From Variovorax sp. J22G73 (GTDB lineage Bacteria; Pseudomonadota; Gammaproteobacteria; Burkholderiales; Burkholderiaceae_C), in NCBI RefSeq assembly GCF_030317035.1, contig NZ_JASZYK010000011.1:1-64000 (forward strand): DNA of 64,000 nucleotides, in the 5' to 3' direction. Of the stretch, positions 33,695 to 40,770 are shown piece by piece (position 1 is the stretch's first letter; the number at the start of each line of letters is the position of its first letter). The position numbers and the translations under genes are program-made. The notes beneath the pieces are model-generated. The model was not told the DNA's origin. It saw only the letters and a list, made by a program, of their open reading frames with translations, and searched no databases.

Positions 33695-34000
33695 TTACCA
33701 GCTGGCCTTGGTGACACCGGGGATGTCGCCAGCGAAAGCCAGTTCACGGATCTTGGCGCGAGCCAGACCGAATTGACGGAAGGTGCCACGCGGGCGACCG
33801 GTGATTTCGCAGCGGTTGCGTTGACGCGTCGGATTTGCGTTGCGCGGCAGCTTCTGCAGCGCCAGGCGTGCAGCAGCGCGCTCTTCTTCGCTCTTCTTCA
33901 GGTCGTTGGAAGCAGCCTTCAGTTCAGCGTGCTTCACGGCGAACTTGGCAACCAGCTTGTCGCGCTTGAGTTCGCGCTGGATCAGAGATTGTTTGGCCAT
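33695..34000 (-). CDS. rpsN: 30S ribosomal protein S14
   Basis: A 101-residue S14 of the long, zinc-free (C-) type. The C-terminus has NRCEITGRPRGTFRQFGLAR and lacks the CxxC pairs of the short form. Confidence 0.97.
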   Translation of the reverse strand: MAKQSLIQRELKRDKLVAKFAVKHAELKAASNDLKKSEEERAAARLALQKLPRNANPTRQRNRCEITGRPRGTFRQFGLARAKIRELAFAGDIPGVTKASW

Positions 34001-34008
34001 GGTTCGCC

Positions 34009-34548
34009 TCAGTTCTTGAACGGGAAACGGAAACCAGCGAGAAGCGCCTTGGCTTCTTCGTCGGTCTTGGCCGTCGTCGTGATGCTGATATTGAGACCGC
34101 GCAGGGCATCGACCTTGTCGTATTCGATCTCAGGGAAAATGATCTGTTCCTTGACGCCGATGTTGTAGTTGCCACGGCCGTCGAACGCACGGCCGGAGAT
34201 GCCGCGGAAGTCGCGAACACGCGGCAGCGCGATGGTCACGAAACGGTCCAGGAACTCATACATCTGCACGCCACGCAGCGTGACCATGCAGCCGATGGGC
34301 TGGTTTTCGCGGATCTTGAAACCGGCGATAGCCTTCTTCGACTTGGTGACTACGGGCTTTTGGCCGGCGATCTTGGTCAGGTCGGCGACAGCGTTGTCGA
34401 GAACCTTCTTGTCGGCGACTGCTTCACCCACACCCATGTTCAGGGTGATCTTGGTGAGGCGAGGGACCTGCATCGGCGACTTGTAGCCGAACTTTTCCGT
34501 CAGGTCTTTCGCGATCTTTTCGCGATAGTGTTGTTGGAGACGTGCCAT
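34009..34548 (-). CDS. rplE: 50S ribosomal protein L5
   Basis: A 179-residue L5 that binds 5S rRNA (MARLQQHYREKIAKDL; VPRLTKITLNMGVGEAV; GRGNYNIGVKEQIIFPEI). Confidence 0.97.
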   Translation of the reverse strand: MARLQQHYREKIAKDLTEKFGYKSPMQVPRLTKITLNMGVGEAVADKKVLDNAVADLTKIAGQKPVVTKSKKAIAGFKIRENQPIGCMVTLRGVQMYEFLDRFVTIALPRVRDFRGISGRAFDGRGNYNIGVKEQIIFPEIEYDKVDALRGLNISITTTAKTDEEAKALLAGFRFPFKN

Positions 34549-34559
34549 GTGAGTACCTC

Positions 34560-34892
34560 TTAGGCGAACTTGATTTCGTCGCCGCTGGACTTGAAGACGC
34601 GAACAGCCACGCGCTTGCCGTCAGCACCCTGGGTGATCTTGATGCCCACGCGATCGGCCTTGCCGGTCGCGGCATTGAAGATCGCCACGTTGGATTGGTG
34701 AATGGGCATGGACTTCTCGACGATGCCACCGGTCGTACCCTTGAGGGGGTTCGGCTTGGTGTGCTTCTTGACGAGGTTCAGGCCGTCGATGACGATGTGC
34801 GAATCGTCCTTGCGAAGCGAGACGGTGCCGCGCTTGCCCTTGTCACGACCGGCCAACACGATGACCTGGTCGCCTTTGCGAATCTTGTTCAT
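34560..34892 (-). CDS. rplX: 50S ribosomal protein L24
   Basis: A 110-residue L24 with the KOW motif KGDQVIVLAGRDKGKRGTV at the N-terminus and HQSNVAIFNAATGKADRVG later. Confidence 0.97.
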   Translation of the reverse strand: MNKIRKGDQVIVLAGRDKGKRGTVSLRKDDSHIVIDGLNLVKKHTKPNPLKGTTGGIVEKSMPIHQSNVAIFNAATGKADRVGIKITQGADGKRVAVRVFKSSGDEIKFA

Positions 34893-34904
34893 GGCGTTGT
34901 GTCC

Positions 34905-35273
34905 TTAGAGAACTTCGGGTGCCAGCGACACGATCTTCATGAACTTCTCGGTGCGCAGTTCGCGCGTGACCGGTCCGAAGATGCGGGTGCCGATGGGCTC
35001 CAGCTTGGCGTTGAGCAACACTGCGGCGTTGCCGTCGAACTTGACGAGCGAGCCGTCAGCGCGGCGGATGCCCTTGGCGGTGCGAACCACCACTGCGCTG
35101 TAGATCTCGCCCTTCTTGACGCGACCACGCGGAGCGGCTTCCTTGATGCTCACCTTGATGACGTCGCCCACGCTGGCATAACGCCGCTTGGAGCCACCGA
35201 GCACCTTGATACACAGGACGGATTTCGCGCCTGTGTTGTCGGCCACTTCGAGCCGGGATTCAGTTTGGATCAT
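34905..35273 (-). CDS. rplN: 50S ribosomal protein L14
   Basis: A 122-residue L14 (MIQTESRLEVADNTGAKSV; RTAKGIRRADGSLVKFDGNAAV). The ATG at 35273 gives the exact family length; upstream in-frame codons are leader. It is the first gene of this ribosomal transcript: a sigma70 promoter lies about 145 bases upstream and the S10 genes are not adjacent. Confidence 0.97.
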   Translation of the reverse strand: MIQTESRLEVADNTGAKSVLCIKVLGGSKRRYASVGDVIKVSIKEAAPRGRVKKGEIYSAVVVRTAKGIRRADGSLVKFDGNAAVLLNAKLEPIGTRIFGPVTRELRTEKFMKIVSLAPEVL

Positions 35274-35350
35274 TTCTTGATATTCCCAACTTGTACCGAT
35301 GTGCCTCCAGGAGGGAGACACCGCGGTCAGTCTTGGTCCCGTCGTCCACG

Positions 35351-35411
35351 CCCCGAACCACTCGGGGCGCTTCCGCTTTGGGCTGAAAGCTTCGCCTTTT
35401 GGAAGCGAAGC
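35351..35411 (-). promoter_or_regulatory. Structured leader of the rplN operon
   Basis: Two hairpins lie in the rplN 5' untranslated RNA: GCTTCGC/GCGAAGC (35389-35395 and 35405-35411) and CCCCGA/TCGGGG (35351-35356 and 35362-35367). The leader is about 135 bases. A regulatory role is possible but not shown. Confidence 0.45.
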
Positions 35412-35416
35412 CCGCG

Positions 35417-35445
35417 ATTGTGGCACGCACTTATGGCGATGTCAA
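35417..35445 (-). promoter_or_regulatory. Strong sigma70 promoter of the rplN operon
   Basis: On the minus strand TTGACA (35440-35445) and CACAAT (35417-35422), exactly 17 bases apart. This is a near-consensus promoter reading into rplN. Confidence 0.8.
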
Positions 35446-35515
35446 CAACCCCATTACACCATTTCCCGCTGGCACTAGACTTCGGGGCGTGCACTCGCCC
35501 GAGAAACCCCCTCTG

Positions 35516-36673
35516 ATGCCCCTCCTGTCGCCCCAGCGCCGCCGCCTGCTGGCGGGCGCCGCCAGCCTGCTGGCGCTGGGCCTGGCCGCCTGCAGGAGCG
35601 CCACGCCGAAACCCGACACCGGCCGGCTGCGGCTGATCGCGGAAAGCCGTTGGTCTCACCGCCTCCATATAGAAGGCACCACCGCAGGCGGCCTGTCGGG
35701 CATCGACTACGACCCGATCCGAGGTGAGTACCTGCTCATCAGCGACGACCGGTCAGATCTTGATCCGGTGCGCTACTACATCGCCCGCTGGCCGCGCCCG
35801 GAGGCCACCCAGCCCGAACCGATCGGCGTGGTACAGCTGCAACGCCCCGGCGGCGGCCCCTGGCCGAACCGGCGCCACGCGGTCGACGGCCTGCCCGTGC
35901 CCGACCCCGAGGCCTTGCGGCTGCGCCCCGCGACGAACACCCTGCTCTGGACCAGCGAGGGCGACGTGGACCGCGGCTTCGGTCCCGCGCTGTACGAATC
36001 GACCCGCGACGGCCGCTTTCTGCGCGAATTCCCGATGCCGGCGATGTTCCGGCCCGATCCGGCGCAGCGCCGCGGCCCGCGCGACAACCTGACCTTCGAG
36101 GGCGTCACCCTCACGCCCGACGGCCGTTTCGCCTGGCTGGGCATGGAAAACGCGCTGATGCAGGACGGCCCCGAGCCCACCGTCGGCGCGCCCGGTGGCC
36201 CCTGCCGCTTCACCCGCATCGACCTGCAGACCGGCCAGCCCGACCGCCAGATCGCCTACGTGCCCGACGCCATTCCGCTGCGCCCGCTGGTGCCCGGCAC
36301 CTATGCCGACAACGGCGTGAGCGAGATCCTCATGCTCGACGCCGACCGCATGCTGGTGCTGGAGCGCGCCTACGCCACCGGCAAGGGCAATTCGCTGCGC
36401 CTGTACGAAATCGACACCCGCGCCGCCAGCGACGTGCTCGCCGTCGATGCGCTGGCGCCCGGCAACCACCGCCCCGCGACCAAGACCCTGGTGGCCGACT
36501 TCGCCACGCTGGGCCTGTCCCGCCTCGACAACACCGAAGGCATGTGCTGGGGGCCGCCGCTGCCCGACGGCAAGCGCCTGCTGGTGGTCGTGAGCGACGA
36601 CAATTTCAACCCGCTTCAGGTGACCCAGTTCGTCGCCTTCGAATACACAGACAGCACCGACCGCCAACCATGA
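35516..36673 (+). CDS. Exported esterase-like (phytase-family) lipoprotein
   Basis: A 385-residue exported protein of the esterase-like/phytase-like beta-propeller family. The N-terminus RRRLLAGAASLLALGLAAC holds twin Arg and a lipobox LAAC, so it is a likely lipoprotein. The core shows repeated beta patterns (GGLSGIDYDPIRGEYLLISDDRSD, NLTFEGVTLTPDGRFAWLGME, LDNTEGMCWGPPLPDGKRLLVVVSDDNF). The ATG at 35516 is chosen for the signal peptide. It overlaps proC by ATGA. The substrate is unknown. Confidence 0.8.
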   Translation: MPLLSPQRRRLLAGAASLLALGLAACRSATPKPDTGRLRLIAESRWSHRLHIEGTTAGGLSGIDYDPIRGEYLLISDDRSDLDPVRYYIARWPRPEATQPEPIGVVQLQRPGGGPWPNRRHAVDGLPVPDPEALRLRPATNTLLWTSEGDVDRGFGPALYESTRDGRFLREFPMPAMFRPDPAQRRGPRDNLTFEGVTLTPDGRFAWLGMENALMQDGPEPTVGAPGGPCRFTRIDLQTGQPDRQIAYVPDAIPLRPLVPGTYADNGVSEILMLDADRMLVLERAYATGKGNSLRLYEIDTRAASDVLAVDALAPGNHRPATKTLVADFATLGLSRLDNTEGMCWGPPLPDGKRLLVVVSDDNFNPLQVTQFVAFEYTDSTDRQP

Positions 36674-37536
36674 CCATCGCCGTCACCTTCCTCCCCCGCA
36701 CCGGCCCCGCGCCCCTCCCCCCGCTGCCGCCCGTTGCCTTCATCGGCGGCGGCAACATGGCCAGCGCCATCATCGGCGGCCTGGTGCAGCAAGGCACGCC
36801 GGCGGAGTCCTTCGAGGTGGTCGAGCCCTTCGAGGAAGCCCGCGCGAAGCTGGCGCATTCGTTCGGCATCACGGCGCAGGCCGAGGCCGGTCCGGCGCTG
36901 TCGCGCTGCGGCGTGGTGGTGTGGGCGGTCAAGCCCCAGACCTTCGCGGACGCCGCCCGTCCCGTGCGCGAATTTGCCCAGGACGCCCTGCACCTGAGCG
37001 TGGCCGCGGGCATTCCTTCAGACAGCATCGCCCGCTGGCTGGGCACCGAGCGCGTGGTGCGCGCCATGCCCAACACGCCGGCCCTGGTGGGCAAGGGCAT
37101 GACCGGCCTGTACGCGCGCCCCGGCGTGGAAAGCACCGACCGCGCGACTGTCGGCCAGCTGCTGGCGCCGACCGGCGAGCTGATCTGGGTCGATGCCGAG
37201 CCTGCGCTGGACGCCGTCACCGCCATGTCGGGCTCGGGCCCGGCCTATGTCTTCTATTTCATCGAGGCCATGACCGAGGCCGGCGTCGAGATGGGCCTCA
37301 CGCCGGAGCAGGCGCAGCAGCTGGCCATCGGCACCTTCACCGGCGCCTCGGCGCTGGCGCACAGCGCCACCGAGCCCCCGTCGGTGCTGCGCGAGCGAGT
37401 CACCTCCAAGGGCGGCACCACTTACGCGGCCATCACATCGCTGCAGCAGGCCGACGTGAAGGCGCAGTTCAAGACCGCGATCCGCGCCGCGCAGAAGCGC
37501 GCCGCCGAGCTGGGCGAGGAATTCGGCCGCGGTTGA
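36670..37536 (+). CDS. proC: Pyrroline-5-carboxylate reductase
   Basis: A 288-residue enzyme for the last step of proline synthesis, reducing pyrroline-5-carboxylate with NAD(P)H. The dinucleotide motif FIGGGNMASAIIGGL is at 24-38, AMPNTPALVGKGMTGL near 134, and the P5CR signature SGSGPAYVFYFIEAMTEAG near 190. A 20-residue Pro-rich extension precedes the fold. It overlaps the upstream lipoprotein gene. Confidence 0.93.
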   Translation: MTIAVTFLPRTGPAPLPPLPPVAFIGGGNMASAIIGGLVQQGTPAESFEVVEPFEEARAKLAHSFGITAQAEAGPALSRCGVVVWAVKPQTFADAARPVREFAQDALHLSVAAGIPSDSIARWLGTERVVRAMPNTPALVGKGMTGLYARPGVESTDRATVGQLLAPTGELIWVDAEPALDAVTAMSGSGPAYVFYFIEAMTEAGVEMGLTPEQAQQLAIGTFTGASALAHSATEPPSVLRERVTSKGGTTYAAITSLQQADVKAQFKTAIRAAQKRAAELGEEFGRG

Positions 37537-37566
37537 TCGGCGGGCCCGGCCGTCAGCCGACCGGCT

Positions 37567-38037
37567 TCAGGCCGGCGGCAACGCACCCGGCCCGAGCAGG
37601 AAGAGCCATTCGGCGGCCAGCGTGACGGTGCCGTCCTCCAGCTCGAGGCGCACTTCTTCCTTCAGCAGAAAGCTGTCGTCGGCCTTGGGCGTGGCGTCCA
37701 TGATGCGCACCCGTGCCCGAAAGCGCGCGCCCACCGGCATGGGCCGCACGAAGCGCAGGCGGTCGAAACCGTAGTTCAGCGCGTGGTTCGAATCGAAGGG
37801 CAGCAGCGTGCGCATCGCCTCGCCGGTCAGGCGGATCAGGTGCGAGACCTGGAAAAAGCCCTGCACGATGGTGCCGCCGTAGCCCGCTTCGCGCGCGGCG
37901 CGCTCGGGGTCCAGGTGGATCCACTCGCCTTCGCCGTCGCCCGACAGGTCCGAATAGCGCTGCACCATCTCCTGCGTGATGCGGTGCCACCCGGAGAAGC
38001 CCTCCTCGCCGACCTTCTGCTGAAGCCGTTCCAGCAT
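37567..38037 (-). CDS. MaoC-like hot-dog dehydratase (NodN-like)
   Basis: A 156-residue MaoC-type hot-dog protein. The hydratase-like motif DLSGDGEGEWIHLDPERA carries the Asp/His pair, and YGGTIVQGFFQVSHL follows. The family hydrates enoyl-CoA thioesters; the actual substrate is unknown. It lies 10 bases downstream of ubiA and is probably co-transcribed with it. Confidence 0.82.
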   Translation of the reverse strand: MLERLQQKVGEEGFSGWHRITQEMVQRYSDLSGDGEGEWIHLDPERAAREAGYGGTIVQGFFQVSHLIRLTGEAMRTLLPFDSNHALNYGFDRLRFVRPMPVGARFRARVRIMDATPKADDSFLLKEEVRLELEDGTVTLAAEWLFLLGPGALPPA

Positions 38038-38047
38038 CGCCGACGCC

Positions 38048-38908
38048 TCAGCGCACCACGTAGCCGGCGACGATGCCGGCGAACACGGTGAAGCCCAGCC
38101 AGTGGTTCAGCCGGAAGGCCTTGAAACAGCCCTCGCGCGTGCGCTCGCGAATCAGCCGCCAATGCCACGCGGCCTGCGCCGTCGCCAGGGCGATGCCCGC
38201 GTAGAACAGCAGGCCCAGCCCGTGCGCGACGCCGGCCCAGCCCCAGATCGCCAGGAAGATCGCGTAGCTCGTCATCACCGCCGCCACGTCGAGGCGCCCG
38301 AAGGTGATGGCCGAGGTCTTCATGCCGATCTTCAGGTCGTCGTCGCGGTCGACCATCGCGTACTCGGTGTCGTAGGCCAGCACCCAGAACAAATTGCCCG
38401 CCAGCAGCCACGCCACCAGCACCGGCACCGTCGACTGCACCGCCGTGAAGGCCATCGGAATGCCGAAGCTGAAGGCAATGCCCAGCACCGCCTGCGGAAT
38501 CGACACGAAGCGCTTGGCGAAGGGATAGATCAGCGTGATGGCCAGTGCCGCGAAAGACCACAGCACCGTCAGCCGGTTGGTGGTCAGCACCAGGGCGAAG
38601 GCCACCAGCGCCAGCACCGCGCCGAGCCCCAGCGCCTCCTTGACGGAGATGGCGCCGCTGGTGACGGGCCGCTGCGCGGTGCGCTTCACGTGGCGGTCGA
38701 AGTCGCGGTCGGCCACGTCGTTGATGCAACAGCCCGCGCTGCGCATGAGGAAGGTGCCCAGCGTGAACACCACCACCAGGTGCCAGCCGGGCCAGCCGCC
38801 GGCCGCGAACCACAGCGCGCCCAGCGTGGGCCACAGCAGCAGCAGCCAACCGGCGGGCCGGTTCCAGCGGATCAGGTCGAGGTACAGCGCGAAACGGCGG
38901 GCGAGCAT
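38048..38908 (-). CDS. ubiA: 4-hydroxybenzoate polyprenyltransferase
   Basis: A 286-residue membrane prenyltransferase that attaches the polyprenyl chain to 4-hydroxybenzoate in ubiquinone synthesis. Both Asp-rich motifs are present: NDVADRDFDRHVKRTAQRP (near 63-81) and AYDTEYAMVDRDDDLKIG (near 177-194). It has eight to nine hydrophobic segments. The start is ATG 38908. Confidence 0.93.
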   Translation of the reverse strand: MLARRFALYLDLIRWNRPAGWLLLLWPTLGALWFAAGGWPGWHLVVVFTLGTFLMRSAGCCINDVADRDFDRHVKRTAQRPVTSGAISVKEALGLGAVLALVAFALVLTTNRLTVLWSFAALAITLIYPFAKRFVSIPQAVLGIAFSFGIPMAFTAVQSTVPVLVAWLLAGNLFWVLAYDTEYAMVDRDDDLKIGMKTSAITFGRLDVAAVMTSYAIFLAIWGWAGVAHGLGLLFYAGIALATAQAAWHWRLIRERTREGCFKAFRLNHWLGFTVFAGIVAGYVVR

Positions 38909-38948
38909 TGCGGTGGCTACTGAAGGCGGGCGCGGGATTGCGGGGGGC

Positions 38949-38975
38949 AAAAAAAGAGCGGCTATTGTGCCGCTC
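38949..38975 (-). terminator. Terminator of dps
   Basis: On the minus strand GAGCGGC (38969-38975) pairs with GCCGCTC (38956-38962), followed by seven T's (38949-38955). Confidence 0.85.
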
Positions 38976-39000
38976 GTGTCAGGGATGCAAGGCGCTCGGC

Positions 39001-39576
39001 TCAGTCTTCGAGCAGCGAACGCAGCATCCACGCCGTCTGGTCGTGCACCGTGCAGCGCGCGGTGAGCATGTCGGCCGTGGGGTCGTCGCCGGCTTCCTCG
39101 GCCACCGGAATGAATTCGCGCGCAATGCGCGACACCGTCTCGTGACCCTTCACCAGGATGCGCACCATTTCCATCGCCTTGGGCGGGGTCTGCGGCACGT
39201 CGGGCACGGTGGCGATCTTGCTGAACTCGGCGTACGAGCCCGGCGCGTAGTGGCCCAGGGCGCGAATGCGCTCGGCCAGCACGTCGGTGGCGCCCCACAG
39301 CTCGGTGTACTGGCCCATGAACATCGCGTGCAGCGAGTTGAAGTGCGGGCCCGTCACGTTCCAGTGGAAGTTGTGCGTGGTGAGGTACAGCGTGTAGGTG
39401 TCGGCCAGCACGCGGCTCAGGCCTTCGGCGATGGCGGCGCGGTCCTGGCGCTCGATGCCGATGTTGATGATCGGCGCGTTGCGGCTGCCGGACTCCTGCG
39501 CGACCACCGCGCCGCCCTTCTTGGGCACCTTGCCGGCGGAGGAAGCAGGCGACGATTTCTTCGGGGCTTTGGCCAT
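39001..39576 (-). CDS. dps: Dps-type DNA-binding ferritin
   Basis: A 191-residue Dps. The ferroxidase residues are in HNFHWNVTGPHF, HAMFMGQYTELW and RALGHYAPGSYAEF. The N-terminal 30 residues are Lys/Ser/Ala-rich (MAKAPKKSSPASSAGKVPKK), a likely DNA-binding tail. Dps stores iron and shields DNA under peroxide stress. oxyR lies directly upstream, which fits peroxide control, and the gene has its own terminator. Confidence 0.92.
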   Translation of the reverse strand: MAKAPKKSSPASSAGKVPKKGGAVVAQESGSRNAPIINIGIERQDRAAIAEGLSRVLADTYTLYLTTHNFHWNVTGPHFNSLHAMFMGQYTELWGATDVLAERIRALGHYAPGSYAEFSKIATVPDVPQTPPKAMEMVRILVKGHETVSRIAREFIPVAEEAGDDPTADMLTARCTVHDQTAWMLRSLLED

Positions 39577-39710
39577 GGCGAGAGCTCTTTCTTCAAGTTG
39601 GAGGGAACACCGGAATTCTGAAAGCCGGCAGGCGGCTTCGCAACAGCGAGACTCTATCCCAGCGATCAACGATGCAAAACGCACGGCGCGTAGGCCGACC
39701 CCGCAAAGTG

Positions 39711-40676
39711 CTAGGACAGCCGCTTCACGCCCGGCAGCTCGCACGCATAGATGGCGTTGCGCAGCGCCGCGATGGCCTCGTAGCGCGTGAAGGTGCGCCG
39801 CCACGCGAGCACCACGCGGCGCGTGGGCGGCTCGCGGTCCTGCGCGTCGCGCACGGGCAGGTAGCGCACCATCTGCTCGGAGCTGCCGCGGCCCTTGCCC
39901 TTGGGCTTGAGCGCCTCGGCCGGCACCGACAGCCGCGGCACCAGCGTCACGCCCATGCCCGAGGCCACCATGTGCTTGATGGTTTCCAGCGACGAGCCCT
40001 CGAAGCTCTTGCGGATGCCTTCGGCATTGCTGGAGAAGCGCGCGAACTCCGGGCACACCTCGAGCACGTGGTCGCGAAAGCAGTGGCCCGTGCCCAGCAG
40101 CAGCATGGTCTCGCTCTGCAGCTCCTCGGACGTGATCGACTCGCGGTCGGCGAACTTGTGCTTGGTGGGCAGCGCGGCCATGAAGGGCTCGTCGTACAGC
40201 GGTGCCATGGCCAGGCCGGTGTCGGGAAAGGGCTCGGCCATGATGGCGCAGTCGATCTCGCCGGCGCGCAGCATCTCCAGCAGCTTGACGGTGAAGTTCT
40301 CCTGCAGCACCAGCGGCATCTGCGGCGTGCGCGAGATCACCTGGCGCACCAGGTCGGGCAGCAGGTACGGCCCGATGGTGTAGATCACGCCCAGGTTCAG
40401 CGGGCCGGCCAGCGGGTCCTTGCCGCGCTTGGCGATCTCCTTGATGCTGGCGGCCTGGTCGAGCACGCTTTGCGCCTGCTGCACGATCTGCTCGCCCAGC
40501 GGCGTGACGGTCACTTCGCCGGCGCTGCGCTCGAAGAGCTTGACCTCCAGCTCGTCCTCCAGCTTCTTGATGGCGACCGAGAGGGTCGGCTGGGAAACGT
40601 AGCAGGCCTCGGCCGCCTTGCCGAAGTGCCGTTCGCGGGCTACTGCGACGATGTATTTGAGTTCGGTGAGAGTCAT
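39711..40676 (-). CDS. oxyR: Hydrogen peroxide sensor OxyR
   Basis: A 321-residue LysR regulator with OxyR features. The helix-turn-helix is HFGKAAEACYVSQPTLSVAIKKLEDELEV. The redox pair Cys199 and Cys208 sits in GTGHCFRDHVLEVCPEF, the same numbering as E. coli OxyR when the ATG at 40676 is used. This supports that start over the TTG at 40688. It activates peroxide-defence genes such as the adjacent dps. Confidence 0.93.
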   Translation of the reverse strand: MTLTELKYIVAVARERHFGKAAEACYVSQPTLSVAIKKLEDELEVKLFERSAGEVTVTPLGEQIVQQAQSVLDQAASIKEIAKRGKDPLAGPLNLGVIYTIGPYLLPDLVRQVISRTPQMPLVLQENFTVKLLEMLRAGEIDCAIMAEPFPDTGLAMAPLYDEPFMAALPTKHKFADRESITSEELQSETMLLLGTGHCFRDHVLEVCPEFARFSSNAEGIRKSFEGSSLETIKHMVASGMGVTLVPRLSVPAEALKPKGKGRGSSEQMVRYLPVRDAQDREPPTRRVVLAWRRTFTRYEAIAALRNAIYACELPGVKRLS

Positions 40677-40770
40677 AGCTTGCGTCAATTATGCGCAAGG
40701 GGCCCCCGACCGGGCCGGGCCGGGGCCGGAAGGCCCTGCAAAGCGCCGTAACCCTCGGCCCAACCCACGG

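Noticed and set aside
39577..39710. An OxyR binding site upstream of dps
   Set aside because: I could not find the four-part ATAG/CTAT pattern clearly enough to mark it, although regulation is likely.
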